A stretch of DNA of 64,000 bases from PGZG01 sp046292765 (GTDB lineage: Bacteria > Pseudomonadota > Gammaproteobacteria > Pseudomonadales > Alcanivoracaceae), in contig JBKBQA010000002.1 of the NCBI GenBank assembly GCA_046292765.1, forward strand, positions 248,001 through 312,000, read 5' to 3'. Positions 39,499 to 48,197 of the stretch are shown piece after piece; the first letter of the stretch is position 1; each line of letters opens with the position of its first letter. Made by a program: the position numbers and the translations under genes. The notes under the pieces were generated by a model that was not told the origin of the DNA, ran no database searches, and worked only from the letters and a program-made list of their open reading frames with translations.

Positions 39499-40500
39499 AT
39501 GACCGAGACTTTCCGAGCCCTGCAAACCGCGAAAACCGACGCCGGTTTTCACACCTCGCTGGTGCAGCGCTCGCTTGCCGACCTGCCTGCCGGCGACGTG
39601 CTGATCCGGGTGCAGTGGTCATCCCTCAACTACAAGGATGCCCTGTCGGCCACCGGCAATCCCGGCGTGACACGTCAGTATCCTCATACCCCCGGCATTG
39701 ATGCTGCCGGGGTGGTGGTGAGCGCTGCAGACGGCCCTTGGAAAGCTGGTGACAGGGTCATCGTCACCGGTTACGACCTCGGCATGAACACCGCCGGGGG
39801 TTACGCCGAGTACATTCGTGTGCCGGCCGACTGGGTGGTGAAGATGCCGGAGGCCATGGATGCCCGTTACGCCATGCTGCTCGGCACCGCCGGGCTGACC
39901 GCTGCGCTTTGTGTCGAGAGCCTGCTGGATACCGGCCTGGCCCCGGACCAGGGAGAGGTGCTGGTCACTGGCGCCAGTGGTGGCGTAGGTGCGATTGCGG
40001 TCGCATTGCTGGCCAAGCTCGGGTTCACGGTGGTGGCCGGCTCTGGCAAGGCAGATGCGGCTGACTGGCTTCGGCAGCTCGGCGCTAGCAGCGTGATTGG
40101 TCGGGAGGAGCTTGCCGCCGGTAAGGAGCGGGTGCTGTTGAAGCCGCGCTGGGCCGGGGTAGTCGACACTGTTGGCGGCGATATTCTGGTCAATGCCCTG
40201 AAAACGCTCAAATACGGCGCCAGCGCTGCCTGTTGCGGTATGGCAGCGTCGGCTGAAATGCATGGCAGCGTCTTTCCCTTCATTCTCCGCGGCATCAATC
40301 TGCTTGGCGTCGACAGTGTCGAGCTGCCGCTGGATATCAAGCAGCAGGTCTGGGATGTGCTGGCGGAAGAGTGGCGTCTTGACGAGCCGCAACAACGTTT
40401 GCAAGCGGCCCAGCTTTCGCTGGCAGAGTTGCCTGAGTGGTTCCCGCGCATTCTCGCCGGTGAGGTGCGTGGTCGGGTGCTGGTGAAGGTGGCCGACTGA
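39499..40500 (+). CDS. acuI: Acrylyl-CoA reductase (NADPH), YhdH/AcuI family
   Basis: A 333-aa medium-chain dehydrogenase/reductase. Typical MDR order: SSLNYKDALSATGNPGVTRQ (catalytic-domain entry, with NYKDAL), YPHTPGIDAAGVV, GGYAEYIRVPADWVVKMPE, and the nucleotide site GEVLVTGASGGVGAIAVALL. C-terminal end PRILAGEVRGRVLVK. The family reduces acrylyl-CoA to propionyl-CoA and is used against toxic acrylate, for instance in DMSP metabolism; no DMSP genes are nearby. No zinc ligands. GGGAGTCACC precedes the ATG. Its stop overlaps the next gene's start by one base. Confidence 0.9.
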   Translation: MTETFRALQTAKTDAGFHTSLVQRSLADLPAGDVLIRVQWSSLNYKDALSATGNPGVTRQYPHTPGIDAAGVVVSAADGPWKAGDRVIVTGYDLGMNTAGGYAEYIRVPADWVVKMPEAMDARYAMLLGTAGLTAALCVESLLDTGLAPDQGEVLVTGASGGVGAIAVALLAKLGFTVVAGSGKADAADWLRQLGASSVIGREELAAGKERVLLKPRWAGVVDTVGGDILVNALKTLKYGASAACCGMAASAEMHGSVFPFILRGINLLGVDSVELPLDIKQQVWDVLAEEWRLDEPQQRLQAAQLSLAELPEWFPRILAGEVRGRVLVKVAD

Positions 40501-41469
40501 TGGAGCGCGGCCTGGTGCATGCGCTGCTGCTCGATGGCAAAGGTGGTGCGCGCAGGGTCGGTTGGAATGAGGTCGACAGCTGGCAGCCGGAGCAGGGCGT
40601 GCTTTGGCTGCATTTTGATTACACCGTGGCCGCGACCCGCGAATGGCTGCTTGAGCGCAGCGGTCTGCCGGAAATGGCCATCGAGGCACTGCTGACGCTG
40701 GAAACCCGACCACGGGTGACAACGCTGGCAGATGCCCATCTGATCAACCTGCGTGGCGTGAATCTGACCCCCCGGCGCCCAGCCGGAGGACATGATTGCT
40801 ATCCGCCTGTGGATGGACGAGCGCCGCATCATCAGCACTCAGCGACGCAGCCTGAAGGCGGTGTCGGACCTGCTCGATGCACTCGAAGTCGGTGGTGGAC
40901 CCTGCTCGGTACCAGCGTTGCTGGCAGAATTGCTTGATCGTCTGACCTGGCATTTCGAGGACGTGATCGCCAGCCTTGAAGAGCGGGTATCCCAGCTTGA
41001 GGAAGTCACGGTCCGCTCGGTGCGCTCCGATTCCCTTAACAGTATTGCCGAGCTGCGGCGCCAGACCATCAGTCTGCGCCGCTATCTCAGCCCCCAGCGG
41101 GAGGCTATGGCGCGGCTGGTGGCCGATACCGGCAGCTGGCTCAGTGAGAGCGACAGGCTGGTAATTCGTGAGGCCGCTGATCGTCTGCAGCGTCTGCTGG
41201 AAGACATCGATCTGGCCCGGGAGCATGCCACCATCGCCCAGGAGGACCTGCAGAGCCGCCTGTCCGACCGGCTGGGCCGGCGCATGTATGTGCTGGCGGT
41301 GATTACCTGCCTGTTCCTGCCGCTGACCTTTATTACCGGCCTGTTCGGGGTCAATCTGGGCGGTATTCCGGGCGCCGAGCATGAGCTCGCCTTCCTGACC
41401 TTTTCCCTGCTGACGCTGGTGGTTGCCTCCGGCCTGATCCTGCTGTTGCGCTGGCGCCACTGGCTTTGA
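40500..41469 (+). pseudogene. zntB: Zinc/CorA-type transporter ZntB, frameshifted
   Basis: Two frames together encode a full-length ZntB-type divalent-cation channel. The first runs MERGLVHALLLDGKG to LINLRGVNLTP; the second from PEDMIAIRLWMDERRIIST to the end, including the two C-terminal helices (YVLAVITCLFLPLTFITGLF, then LAFLTFSLLTLVVASGLILL) and the pore motif GVN (GLFGVNLGG), where CorA has GMN. The break is in a run of six C at 40768-40773: with five C the reading is continuous (VNLTPGAQPEDM). The second half could start at ATG 40792, but without its N-terminal domain. Either a recent inactivation or a base-call error. Confidence 0.88.
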
Positions 41470-41612
41470 CCCTTCCGACCGCAGACAAGGTCATCAACAG
41501 CGAGAAAAATCGGTCAGATTTCGGTAGAATCCCGCCTTCATCGTGATCCATTCGGACACCCCGGCAACTCGGGTCCACAAGGCCCGGCACAGTAATATAA
41601 GGGAGCACTACC

Positions 41613-43985
41613 TTGGCAAACTACGTAGTCTGGTTTGAGAAACTTGGCAAGGGTGATGTCGACACCGTCGGCGGCAAGAACGCCTCCCTCGGAGAGATGA
41701 TCAGCAACCTCTCCGTCGCCGGCGTTTCCGTGCCGGGTGGCTTTGCTACCACCGCAGAGGCGTTTCGCGACTTCCTCGAAGTCAACGGCCTGACCAAAAA
41801 GATCAACGATGCCCTGACCGCACTGAATGTAGAAGACGTGGTCGCGCTGGCGAAAACCGGTGCCGAAATCCGCAGCTGGGTTGTGGATGCCCCGTTCCAG
41901 CCGGAGCTGGAAAAAGCGATACGCGAAGGCTACGCCAAAATCGGTGAAGGTAACGCTGAAATGGCCGTTGCGGTACGCTCGTCCGCCACCGCCGAAGACC
42001 TGCCCGATGCGTCCTTTGCCGGCCAACAGGAAACCTTCCTGAATATCCGTGGCGTCGACAATGTATTGCACGCGGTCAAGGAAGTGTTTGCCTCCCTGTT
42101 TAACGATCGCGCCATCAGCTACCGCGTGCATCAGGGCTTTGAGCATGCTCATGTGGCTCTGTCTGCCGGCATCCAGCGCATGGTGCGATCAGAAACCGGT
42201 GCCGCCGGGGTGATATTCACCCTCGACACCGAGTCGGGCTTCCGTGATGTGGTTTTCCTCACTGCGTCCTACGGTCTCGGCGAGATGGTAGTGCAGGGTG
42301 CGGTCAACCCGGACGAATTCTACGTTCACAAGAAAACCCTGCTTAACAAGCGCCCGGCAGTACTGCGCCGGACGCTGGGCAGCAAGCTGCAAAAGATGGT
42401 TTACGGCGATGCTGGCGCTGCCGGCAAGTCGGTGCAGACCGTGGCCGTGGAGGCTGCGGATCGCCAGCGTTTCTGTCTTAGCGATGCGCAGGTGGAAGAA
42501 CTCGCCCGTCAGGCCATTGAGATCGAGAAGCACTATGGCGCGCCAATGGATATCGAGTGGGCCCTGGATGGTGACGATGGCAAGCTGTACATCGTGCAGG
42601 CCCGTCCGGAGACGGTGAAAAGCCGCTCCGATGTTTCCGTCATGGAGCGCTACCTGCTTAAGCAGAGCGGCAAGGTGCTTGTGGAAGGTCGTGCCATTGG
42701 GCAGCGCATTGGTGCCGGCACGGTGCGGGTGGTATCCAGCATTCGCGAAATGGAAAAAGTCCAGGATGGCGACGTACTGGTTACCGACATGACCGATCCG
42801 GACTGGGAACCGGTGATGAAGCGGGCTGCCGCCATTGTCACTAACCGAGGGGGTCGTACCTGCCATGCGGCGATTATTGCCCGCGAGCTTGGTGTGCCGG
42901 CGATCGTCGGCTGCGGCGATGCCACCGATATCCTCAAGGATGGTCAGCAGGTGACGGTTTCCTGCTCCGAGGGTGACACCGGCCGAATCTACGACGGCAT
43001 GCTGGCATTTGATATCCAGCGCAATTCGATTGAATCGATGCCGAAGCTGCCGTTCAAGATCATGATGAACGTCGGCAACCCGGATCGCGCTTTCGATTTT
43101 GCCTCGTTGCCGAATCAGGGTGTGGGCCTTGCCCGTCTTGAATTCATCATTAACCGCATGATCGGTGTCCACCCCAAGGCGCTGCTCAATTACGACACCC
43201 TGCCGCGCGATGTGCAGCAGACCGTCGACAAGCGTATTGGTGGCTATCCGGGGCCGGTAGAGTTCTACATCGAGAAGCTGGTCGAAGGTATCAGTACGCT
43301 GGCGGCGGCTTTCTTTCCCGAGAAAGTGATCGTGCGTCTGTCCGACTTCAAGTCGAACGAGTATGCCAACCTGATCGGCGGCAAGCTGTACGAGCCCCAC
43401 GAAGAGAACCCGATGCTGGGTTTCCGTGGCGCATCCCGTTACATCAGCGAGAATTTCCGCGATTGTTTCGAGCTTGAGTGCCGCGCGCTGAAAAAAGTGC
43501 GCGAGCAGATGGGCTTTACCAACGTCGAGGTGATGGTGCCGTTCGTGCGCACCGTCGGCGAGGCGGAGCAGGTTATTGATCTGCTGTCGAAGAATGGTCT
43601 GCGTCGTGGTGAGAATGGCCTGCGTGTCATCATGATGTGCGAGCTGCCGACCAACGCGCTGCTGGCGGATGATTTCATCCAGCACTTCGACGGGTTCTCC
43701 ATCGGCTCCAACGATTTGACCCAGCTGACCCTCGGCCTTGATCGCGATTCCGGTATCGTCAGCCATCTGTTCGACGAGCGCGATCCGGCGGTGAAGCGCC
43801 TGTTGAGCATGGCGATCGAGTCCTGCAACAAGGCCGGCAAGTACATCGGCATCTGTGGTCAGGGGCCGAGCGATCATCCGGATCTGGCCCAGTGGCTGAT
43901 GGATCAGGGGATCAGCTCCGTGTCGCTGAACCCGGATTCGGTGCTTGATACCTGGTTCTATCTGGCCGAGAACCACGGCCAGTAA
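41613..43985 (+). CDS. ppsA: Phosphoenolpyruvate synthase
   Basis: A 790-aa enzyme that makes PEP, AMP and phosphate from pyruvate and ATP for gluconeogenesis. The N-terminal ATP-grasp domain is rich in pyruvate-kinase-like motifs (TVGGKNASLGEM, VAVRSSATAEDLPDASFAGQ). The swivelling phospho-His is His418 (GGRTCHAAIIAREL). The C-terminal PEP-utiliser barrel has IGSNDLTQLTLGLDRD and the proton-donor Cys748 (GICGQGPSDHP). The positions match E. coli PpsA to within three residues. Start TTG 41613 with AGGGAGCA 7 nt before it. A terminator follows. Confidence 0.97.
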   Translation: MANYVVWFEKLGKGDVDTVGGKNASLGEMISNLSVAGVSVPGGFATTAEAFRDFLEVNGLTKKINDALTALNVEDVVALAKTGAEIRSWVVDAPFQPELEKAIREGYAKIGEGNAEMAVAVRSSATAEDLPDASFAGQQETFLNIRGVDNVLHAVKEVFASLFNDRAISYRVHQGFEHAHVALSAGIQRMVRSETGAAGVIFTLDTESGFRDVVFLTASYGLGEMVVQGAVNPDEFYVHKKTLLNKRPAVLRRTLGSKLQKMVYGDAGAAGKSVQTVAVEAADRQRFCLSDAQVEELARQAIEIEKHYGAPMDIEWALDGDDGKLYIVQARPETVKSRSDVSVMERYLLKQSGKVLVEGRAIGQRIGAGTVRVVSSIREMEKVQDGDVLVTDMTDPDWEPVMKRAAAIVTNRGGRTCHAAIIARELGVPAIVGCGDATDILKDGQQVTVSCSEGDTGRIYDGMLAFDIQRNSIESMPKLPFKIMMNVGNPDRAFDFASLPNQGVGLARLEFIINRMIGVHPKALLNYDTLPRDVQQTVDKRIGGYPGPVEFYIEKLVEGISTLAAAFFPEKVIVRLSDFKSNEYANLIGGKLYEPHEENPMLGFRGASRYISENFRDCFELECRALKKVREQMGFTNVEVMVPFVRTVGEAEQVIDLLSKNGLRRGENGLRVIMMCELPTNALLADDFIQHFDGFSIGSNDLTQLTLGLDRDSGIVSHLFDERDPAVKRLLSMAIESCNKAGKYIGICGQGPSDHPDLAQWLMDQGISSVSLNPDSVLDTWFYLAENHGQ

Positions 43986-43993
43986 GATCGGCG

Positions 43994-44019
43994 AAACGCC
44001 CACTTCGGTGGGCGTTTTT
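43994..44019 (+). terminator. Terminator after ppsA
   Basis: AAACGCCCAC pairs with GTGGGCGTTT around TTCG, followed by TT. Confidence 0.9.
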
Positions 44020-44042
44020 GTATTGGCGCGAGGTGCGGGTGG

Positions 44043-44345
44043 ATGGCATTTCACAGACTGGTGCGACTGGACCAGCTTTATGACGGCTTTCGCGCCAGCT
44101 TTCGTATCGGCCGCGAGGACATCCTGTTATTGCAACAGAGTGGCCGCGTATTCCTGATCGAAAACCGTTGCCCGCATCAGGGGTTTCCGATGGAGCAGGG
44201 CACGATCAAAGGCGAGCGAATTGTCTGCCCCCGACACGGCTTTGCCTTCCATCTCGAGCGCGGTGATTGTTTTCAGGCACCGTCCTGCCGGTTGAAAACC
44301 TGGGCCGCCGCCTACGACGGCCCCTACCTTGGCATCGACCTGTAG
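44043..44345 (+). CDS. Small Rieske [2Fe-2S] protein
   Basis: A 100-aa single-domain Rieske protein. Ligands are Cys43 and His45 (CPHQGFP) and Cys62 and His65 (CPRHGFAFH), the C-x-H ... C-x2-H pattern. The fold resembles the ferredoxin components of NirD type and of aromatic dioxygenases. No oxygenase or reductase partner is adjacent, so its electron-transfer partner is unknown. It lies 24 bp after the ppsA terminator, with GGTGCGGGTGG before the ATG, and is followed by the structured repeat elements. Confidence 0.88.
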   Translation: MAFHRLVRLDQLYDGFRASFRIGREDILLLQQSGRVFLIENRCPHQGFPMEQGTIKGERIVCPRHGFAFHLERGDCFQAPSCRLKTWAAAYDGPYLGIDL

Positions 44346-44360
44346 CAGCGGCGAAAGGGT

Positions 44361-44505
44361 GTGTGGCAGTGAACCGCCCGGCCAGAAGAGGTGGCGGCCT
44401 TTGCCGGGACACGCACGAGTACGTCCCTGTAGCTCTTCTCCGCCATCCCTGGCTCCGAAGGTCCCGGCAAAGGCCGCCACCTCTTCTGGCCTTGCATCAT
44501 GCCAA
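44361..44505 (+). repeat. Structured intergenic element, copy A
   Basis: Perfect 31-nt inverted repeat, arms 44380-44410 and 44461-44491, around a 50-nt loop (44411-44460). The left arm opens GGCCAGAAGAGG and closes TTTGCCGGGAC. The loop contains GAGTACGTCCCTGTAG and CGCCATCCCTGG. The 5' flank GTGTGGCAGTGAACCGCCCG (44361-44380) and the 3' flank CTTGCATCATGCC are shared with the other copies. It contains no ORF and lacks a T-run. Confidence 0.9.
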
Positions 44506-44539
44506 CGGCGATCCTGCTCACTTTGTCCGAAAACAGCGT

Positions 44540-44679
44540 AATGCGAGACCAGGAAGACGGGTATGACCCGCCGGGACCGTGTGCAGCAGGGATGCTGCAC
44601 GCGAGCCCCCATGGATGGGTTTACGGCGCGTCCCGGCGGGTCATACCCGTCTTCCTGGTCGGGCGGTTCACTGCCACAC
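44540..44679 (-). repeat. Structured intergenic element, copy B (inverted)
   Basis: Perfect 31-nt inverted repeat, arms 44547-44577 and 44630-44660, around a 52-nt loop. Read on the minus strand, the 5' flank (44679-44660) is the same 20 bases as in copy A, the arm opens GACCAGGAAGACGGG and closes CGCCGGGAC, the loop has GCGCCGTAAACCCATCCATG and GCAGCATCCCTGC, and the 3' flank begins TCGCAT. Copies A and B thus face each other. Confidence 0.88.
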
Positions 44680-44723
44680 CCGTTCGCACCAGAATTGCCG
44701 CTCCTGTAAATGGTGCGGTGCAG

Positions 44724-45398
44724 CTACAGCGGGATCTGATCGAAGGCGCTGACGCGGGGATGCTGACTGGCAGGCGCCTTGCCGTCACGGTCGAGCAGGG
44801 TGGTCTGGAAGCCGGCTTCGCGGGCGGCATTGAGCTCACCCTCGATATCGGACAGAAACAGAATCTCGCTGGCCGCCACCTTAATGGCAGCGGCGATTTT
44901 CCGATAGGATTCCACCTCCTGTTTCATGCCGGTGGTGGTGTCGAAGTAGCCGCTGAACAGCGGCGTCAGATCCCCGGCATCGCTGTAACCGAAGAACAGT
45001 TTCTGCGCTGCAATAGAGCCCGACGAGTACACATAAAGTGGCAAGCCGGCCTCATGCCAGCGACGCAAGGCAGGGGCGGTGTCCGGGTACAGGTGGGCGG
45101 TGTAGTCACCGTTCTGATAGCCGGCCTTCCAGATCATGCCTTGCAGCGCTTTTAACGGCGTGGCCTTGCGGTCTTCCCGAATCCAGCGCTGCAAGATGGC
45201 GTTGGCGGCGTCCACTGAGTCGACAACTACACCACTTTCCTCAGCCAGTGCTGATACCTGCTCTCGTATCCTGTCATCCTGCCAGTACTCATGCAGAAAC
45301 GTTTCCATATGCGCCGCGGCATAGGGAAACAGCACCTCCTTGACGAAGGAAATGCTGCTGGTGGTGCCTTCGATATCGGTAACAACTGCTTTGATCAT
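44724..45398 (-). CDS. mtnC: Enolase-phosphatase E1 (methionine salvage)
   Basis: A 224-aa HAD-superfamily enzyme that enolises and dephosphorylates 2,3-diketo-5-methylthiopentyl-1-phosphate to the acireductone. HAD motif I with Asp8 and Glu10 (AVVTDIEGTTSS), motif II Ser in LYVYSSGSIAAQKL, and motif III/IV EILFLSDIEGELNAARE. Start ATG 45398, 4 nt after the mtnD stop, with GAGAG before it; the longer frame to 45434 would lie inside mtnD. Last gene of the mtn set, directly before element B. Confidence 0.95.
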   Translation of the reverse strand: MIKAVVTDIEGTTSSISFVKEVLFPYAAAHMETFLHEYWQDDRIREQVSALAEESGVVVDSVDAANAILQRWIREDRKATPLKALQGMIWKAGYQNGDYTAHLYPDTAPALRRWHEAGLPLYVYSSGSIAAQKLFFGYSDAGDLTPLFSGYFDTTTGMKQEVESYRKIAAAIKVAASEILFLSDIEGELNAAREAGFQTTLLDRDGKAPASQHPRVSAFDQIPL

Positions 45399-45402
45399 GC
45401 TC

Positions 45403-45948
45403 TCAGTTTTCCAGGCGTGGGAAACGGCTGGCAATATCCGAACCGGTGAAGTTGGCGACCCAGCCGTCCGGGTTGTTGAACAGGCGAATGGCGATGAAGT
45501 AGGGGTTCGGGCCCATGTCGAACCAGTGCGGAGTGTTGGCTGGCACGGAAATCAAGTCGCCCTGTTGGCACAGCACTTCATAGACCTTGTCGCCGATATG
45601 TAAACTGAACAGCCCGACACCAGCGACGAAGAAACGGACTTCGTCTTCGCTGTGGCGGTGCTCATCGAGAAATTTTTTCCGCAATTCTGCTTTCTGTGGG
45701 TGATCGCTGTTGAGGCTGACCACATCCACAGTTTGATAGCCCTGTTCGGCAATCAGCCGATCAATATCGCTGCGATAGGCGTTGATAACCTTTTCCGGAC
45801 TGTCGCCGGGAGCAATGCTGGCATCGGTCTGCCATTGTTCGAAACGCACTCCGGCCTCGTTCAGGGCGCGGGTGATTTCGATGCGGTCGGCGGTGGCCAG
45901 CAGTGGCGTGGTGGCGTCGCTGTCGTGGTAGATGCGAATGGCGCTCAT
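45403..45948 (-). CDS. mtnD: Acireductone dioxygenase
   Basis: A 181-aa cupin enzyme that oxidises the acireductone to the 2-keto acid precursor of methionine (Fe form) or an off-pathway product (Ni form). Metal ligands His97, His99 and Glu103 (DEHRHSEDEVRFF), and His141 (NTPHWFDMG). Opens MSAIRIYHDSD. GGAGATCATC precedes the ATG, 10 nt after mtnB. Tightly clustered between mtnB and mtnC. Confidence 0.96.
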   Translation of the reverse strand: MSAIRIYHDSDATTPLLATADRIEITRALNEAGVRFEQWQTDASIAPGDSPEKVINAYRSDIDRLIAEQGYQTVDVVSLNSDHPQKAELRKKFLDEHRHSEDEVRFFVAGVGLFSLHIGDKVYEVLCQQGDLISVPANTPHWFDMGPNPYFIAIRLFNNPDGWVANFTGSDIASRFPRLEN

Positions 45949-45958
45949 GATGATCTCC

Positions 45959-46591
45959 TCAGCCGATCTTGCGGCGTTCCAGTTCTACAGCCAGCAATAC
46001 TTCCAGTGCTTCAATCTGGCGGAAGCAGGTGGTCATGTCTTTTGCCCAGGTGTAAATGCCGTGGCCGCGAATCAGGTAGGCATAGTGAATCCTGCCAGCG
46101 GCCATGGCGGCGTCGACTTCAACGGCGAGTGCATCGATGTCCTGGGTGTTGTCGAAAATCGGAATGACGAGCTCGGTGTCGTGGGTTTGCACGCCATCAA
46201 GGGCCTTCAGCAGCTCGTAGCCTTTCAGTGCCAGTTCGTTCCGATCCGGCCAGTGCATGGTCAGCACGGTGCTGGCCAGGCTATGGGTGTGCAGTACCGC
46301 GCCGGTATCCGGATAACGGCGGTATATCTGGGTGTGCAGGCCGGTCTCGGCTGATGGCTTGCCAACGCTGCCGGGGTGGCCCTGCATGTCCACCACCATA
46401 ACGTCGCCCTCATTGAGGGTGCCCTTGTCCTTGCCGGACACGGTGACGGCGCAGTAGTCCGCGTTCAGCCGCATCGAATAGTTGGAGCTGGTGGCCGGCG
46501 ACCAGCCCTTTTCGTACAGGCGCTGACTGATCGCGGCAATGGTGCGGGCCGCTTCACGGAACAGGGTAGGGGACCAGGGGCGTGCGGTCAT
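45959..46591 (-). CDS. mtnB: Methylthioribulose-1-phosphate dehydratase
   Basis: A 210-aa class II aldolase-fold zinc enzyme that dehydrates methylthioribulose-1-phosphate. Zinc ligands His101 and His103 (VLHTHSLAST) and a further His in LIRGHGIYTWAKD. Other marks are GWSPATSSNYSMR, VSGKDKGTL and KPSAETGLHTQIY. Its ATG overlaps the mtnA stop by 4 nt (ATGA), so the two are coupled. Confidence 0.96.
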   Translation of the reverse strand: MTARPWSPTLFREAARTIAAISQRLYEKGWSPATSSNYSMRLNADYCAVTVSGKDKGTLNEGDVMVVDMQGHPGSVGKPSAETGLHTQIYRRYPDTGAVLHTHSLASTVLTMHWPDRNELALKGYELLKALDGVQTHDTELVIPIFDNTQDIDALAVEVDAAMAAGRIHYAYLIRGHGIYTWAKDMTTCFRQIEALEVLLAVELERRKIG

Positions 46592-47634
46592 CGTCGAGTC
46601 TGTCCTGCCGTTGCCAGATGGGCGGCCATTTTATCAGCGTCGGGACGCTCGATAACACCGTGCTCGGTGACTATCGCACTGATCAGTTCTGCAGGAGTGA
46701 CATCGAAGGCAGGGTTAAACACGGGCACGGAGTCGGGTGCTACCGGAATGCCCTGAATGCTTCGCACTTCTGCGGCAGCGCGTTCCTCTATATCGATCGC
46801 ATCGCCACTGGCGAGTTGCGGATCGATGGTCGACAGCGGGGCGGCGACGATAAATGGAATGCCGTGATGTTTCGCCAGCACCGCGAGGTTGTAGGTGCCG
46901 ATCTTGTTGGCGGTGTCTCCGTTGGCGGTGATGCGGTCGGCGCCGACGATCACAGCACCGATATCGCCACCCTTGAAGACATGGCCGGCGGCGCTGTCGA
47001 CCACCAGCGTTACCGGGATATTGTCCTGCAGTAACTCCCAGCTGGTCAGGCGCGCGCCCTGCATCCAGGGTCGGGTTTCGCCCGCCACGACGCCGGTAAT
47101 GCGGCGCGCCGCCCAGGCCGAGCGAATAATGCCGAGCGCGGTGCCATGGCCGCCGGTGGCCAAGGCGCCGGTATTGCAGTGGGTGTAGACGCGCTTGTCT
47201 GCTGGCAGCAGCGCTACGCCAAAGGCGGCCAGGCGGTGATTCATGGCGCGGTCGTCTTCGTGAATCTGCACCGCTTCCGCGGCCATCCGTGCGAGCAGTG
47301 CTTCACCGTCGATATCACACAGCGCACGCATCCGCTCCAGCGCCCAGAACAAATTGACCGCGGTGGGACGGCTTGCCGCCAGCACGGCAAAGGCCGGCGC
47401 CAGCGTTTCGCGGTTGGCGCGGGCGCCCAGTTGCCGGGCAGCCAGCACCACTGCGTAAGCGGCGGTGATGCCGATCGCCGGGGCGCCGCGCACCACCATG
47501 TCACGGATGGCATGGGCGGTGTCGTCGGCGTTATCAAGGCTGAGCCAGCGGGTTTCCAGCGGCAGGGTGCGCTGATCGAGCAGTTCGAGGCGGTCGCCGT
47601 GCCAGCGGATCGCCGGGCTTTCAATGAGGCTCAT
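46588..47634 (-). CDS. mtnA: Methylthioribose-1-phosphate isomerase
   Basis: A 348-aa enzyme of the eIF2B-like isomerase family that converts methylthioribose-1-phosphate to methylthioribulose-1-phosphate. Catalytic Cys in YTHCNTGALATGG and Asp in VGADRITANGDTANKIG. Begins MSLIESPAIRWHGDRLELLD. ATG 47634 was chosen over a frame open to 47727, which would lie in the preceding gene. No mtnK or mtnP is visible here, so the methylthioribose-1-phosphate must come from an enzyme encoded elsewhere. Confidence 0.95.
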   Translation of the reverse strand: MSLIESPAIRWHGDRLELLDQRTLPLETRWLSLDNADDTAHAIRDMVVRGAPAIGITAAYAVVLAARQLGARANRETLAPAFAVLAASRPTAVNLFWALERMRALCDIDGEALLARMAAEAVQIHEDDRAMNHRLAAFGVALLPADKRVYTHCNTGALATGGHGTALGIIRSAWAARRITGVVAGETRPWMQGARLTSWELLQDNIPVTLVVDSAAGHVFKGGDIGAVIVGADRITANGDTANKIGTYNLAVLAKHHGIPFIVAAPLSTIDPQLASGDAIDIEERAAAEVRSIQGIPVAPDSVPVFNPAFDVTPAELISAIVTEHGVIERPDADKMAAHLATAGQTRR

Positions 47635-48073
47635 GGGGTTCCTGATGACGGTAGTCGGGATCGTCGGGGTGAATGATCGGGGTGCGATGGTAACGCCGTC
47701 TGACCCAGTTCGCAGCCTTGAATACACCGGGCTGGCGCATTATTGCCCGCTCCAGCCGGTATTTCCCCGGGAAGGTACTGATGCCGATGGCCACCAGCAT
47801 GGTCAACATGCCCTGCCCAGGCAAAAACAGCATCAGGAAGCCGACCGCCAATAGCACCACCGCCAGCGCATTGCGGCCCAGCCAGACCAGCCAGCCGAGC
47901 AGGCTTCGATCCGGGTTCGGTCGTTTGCGGGTGACGAAATACTCCGCCGGCATTCGCAGCAACAGCCAGGGAATGGCCAGTGTCGATGCCACCGCCATGA
48001 CGATGCCTGCAACGGTAATTACCGTTAGCCACGGCAGTAACGGTTGGTACAGGCCTTGAATCCAGTCAATCAC
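47621..48073 (-). CDS. PGPGW-type small membrane protein
   Basis: A 150-aa protein with about three hydrophobic helices: ~9-40 (LLPWLTVITVAGIVMAVAST and the following IPWLLL segment) and ~70-105 around LAVVLLAVGFLMLFLPGQGM. The LPGQGMLTMLVAIGISTFPG stretch resembles the PGPGW motif family. The C-terminal tail is His/Arg/Pro-rich (RRRYHRTPIIHPDDPDY). GTG 48073 with GGGGGAAC 8 nt upstream is preferred to ATG 48130. It overlaps mtnA by 14 nt, so it probably leads the mtn transcript. Function unknown. Confidence 0.75.
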   Translation of the reverse strand: MIDWIQGLYQPLLPWLTVITVAGIVMAVASTLAIPWLLLRMPAEYFVTRKRPNPDRSLLGWLVWLGRNALAVVLLAVGFLMLFLPGQGMLTMLVAIGISTFPGKYRLERAIMRQPGVFKAANWVRRRYHRTPIIHPDDPDYRHQEPHEPH

Positions 48074-48197
48074 TCGCGGAAGTTCCCCCGGGGTTGCTTT
48101 GGCGCCTGTCCGACAGGCCGCCACTGTCATCTCGTCTGACGCCGGGTTTCAGGTATGATTCCGGCCTGCCATCAACGAGTTGTCGAGTTTGCAGTCT

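Noticed and set aside
40768..40792. Programmed ribosomal frameshift in zntB
   Set aside because: No known slippery heptamer or downstream structure is evident, and ZntB is not known to use frameshifting; mutation or base-call error is simpler.
42189..44054. 621-codon open frame on the minus strand
   Set aside because: Antisense to ppsA, with catalytic residues of PpsA intact on the plus strand; the opposite product resembles no protein.
44361..44679. 20-bp outer inverted repeat as the ends of a transposon
   Set aside because: There is no transposase inside, and the repeat is explained as the shared 5' flank of two element copies in opposite orientation; copy C has a similar flank on one side only.
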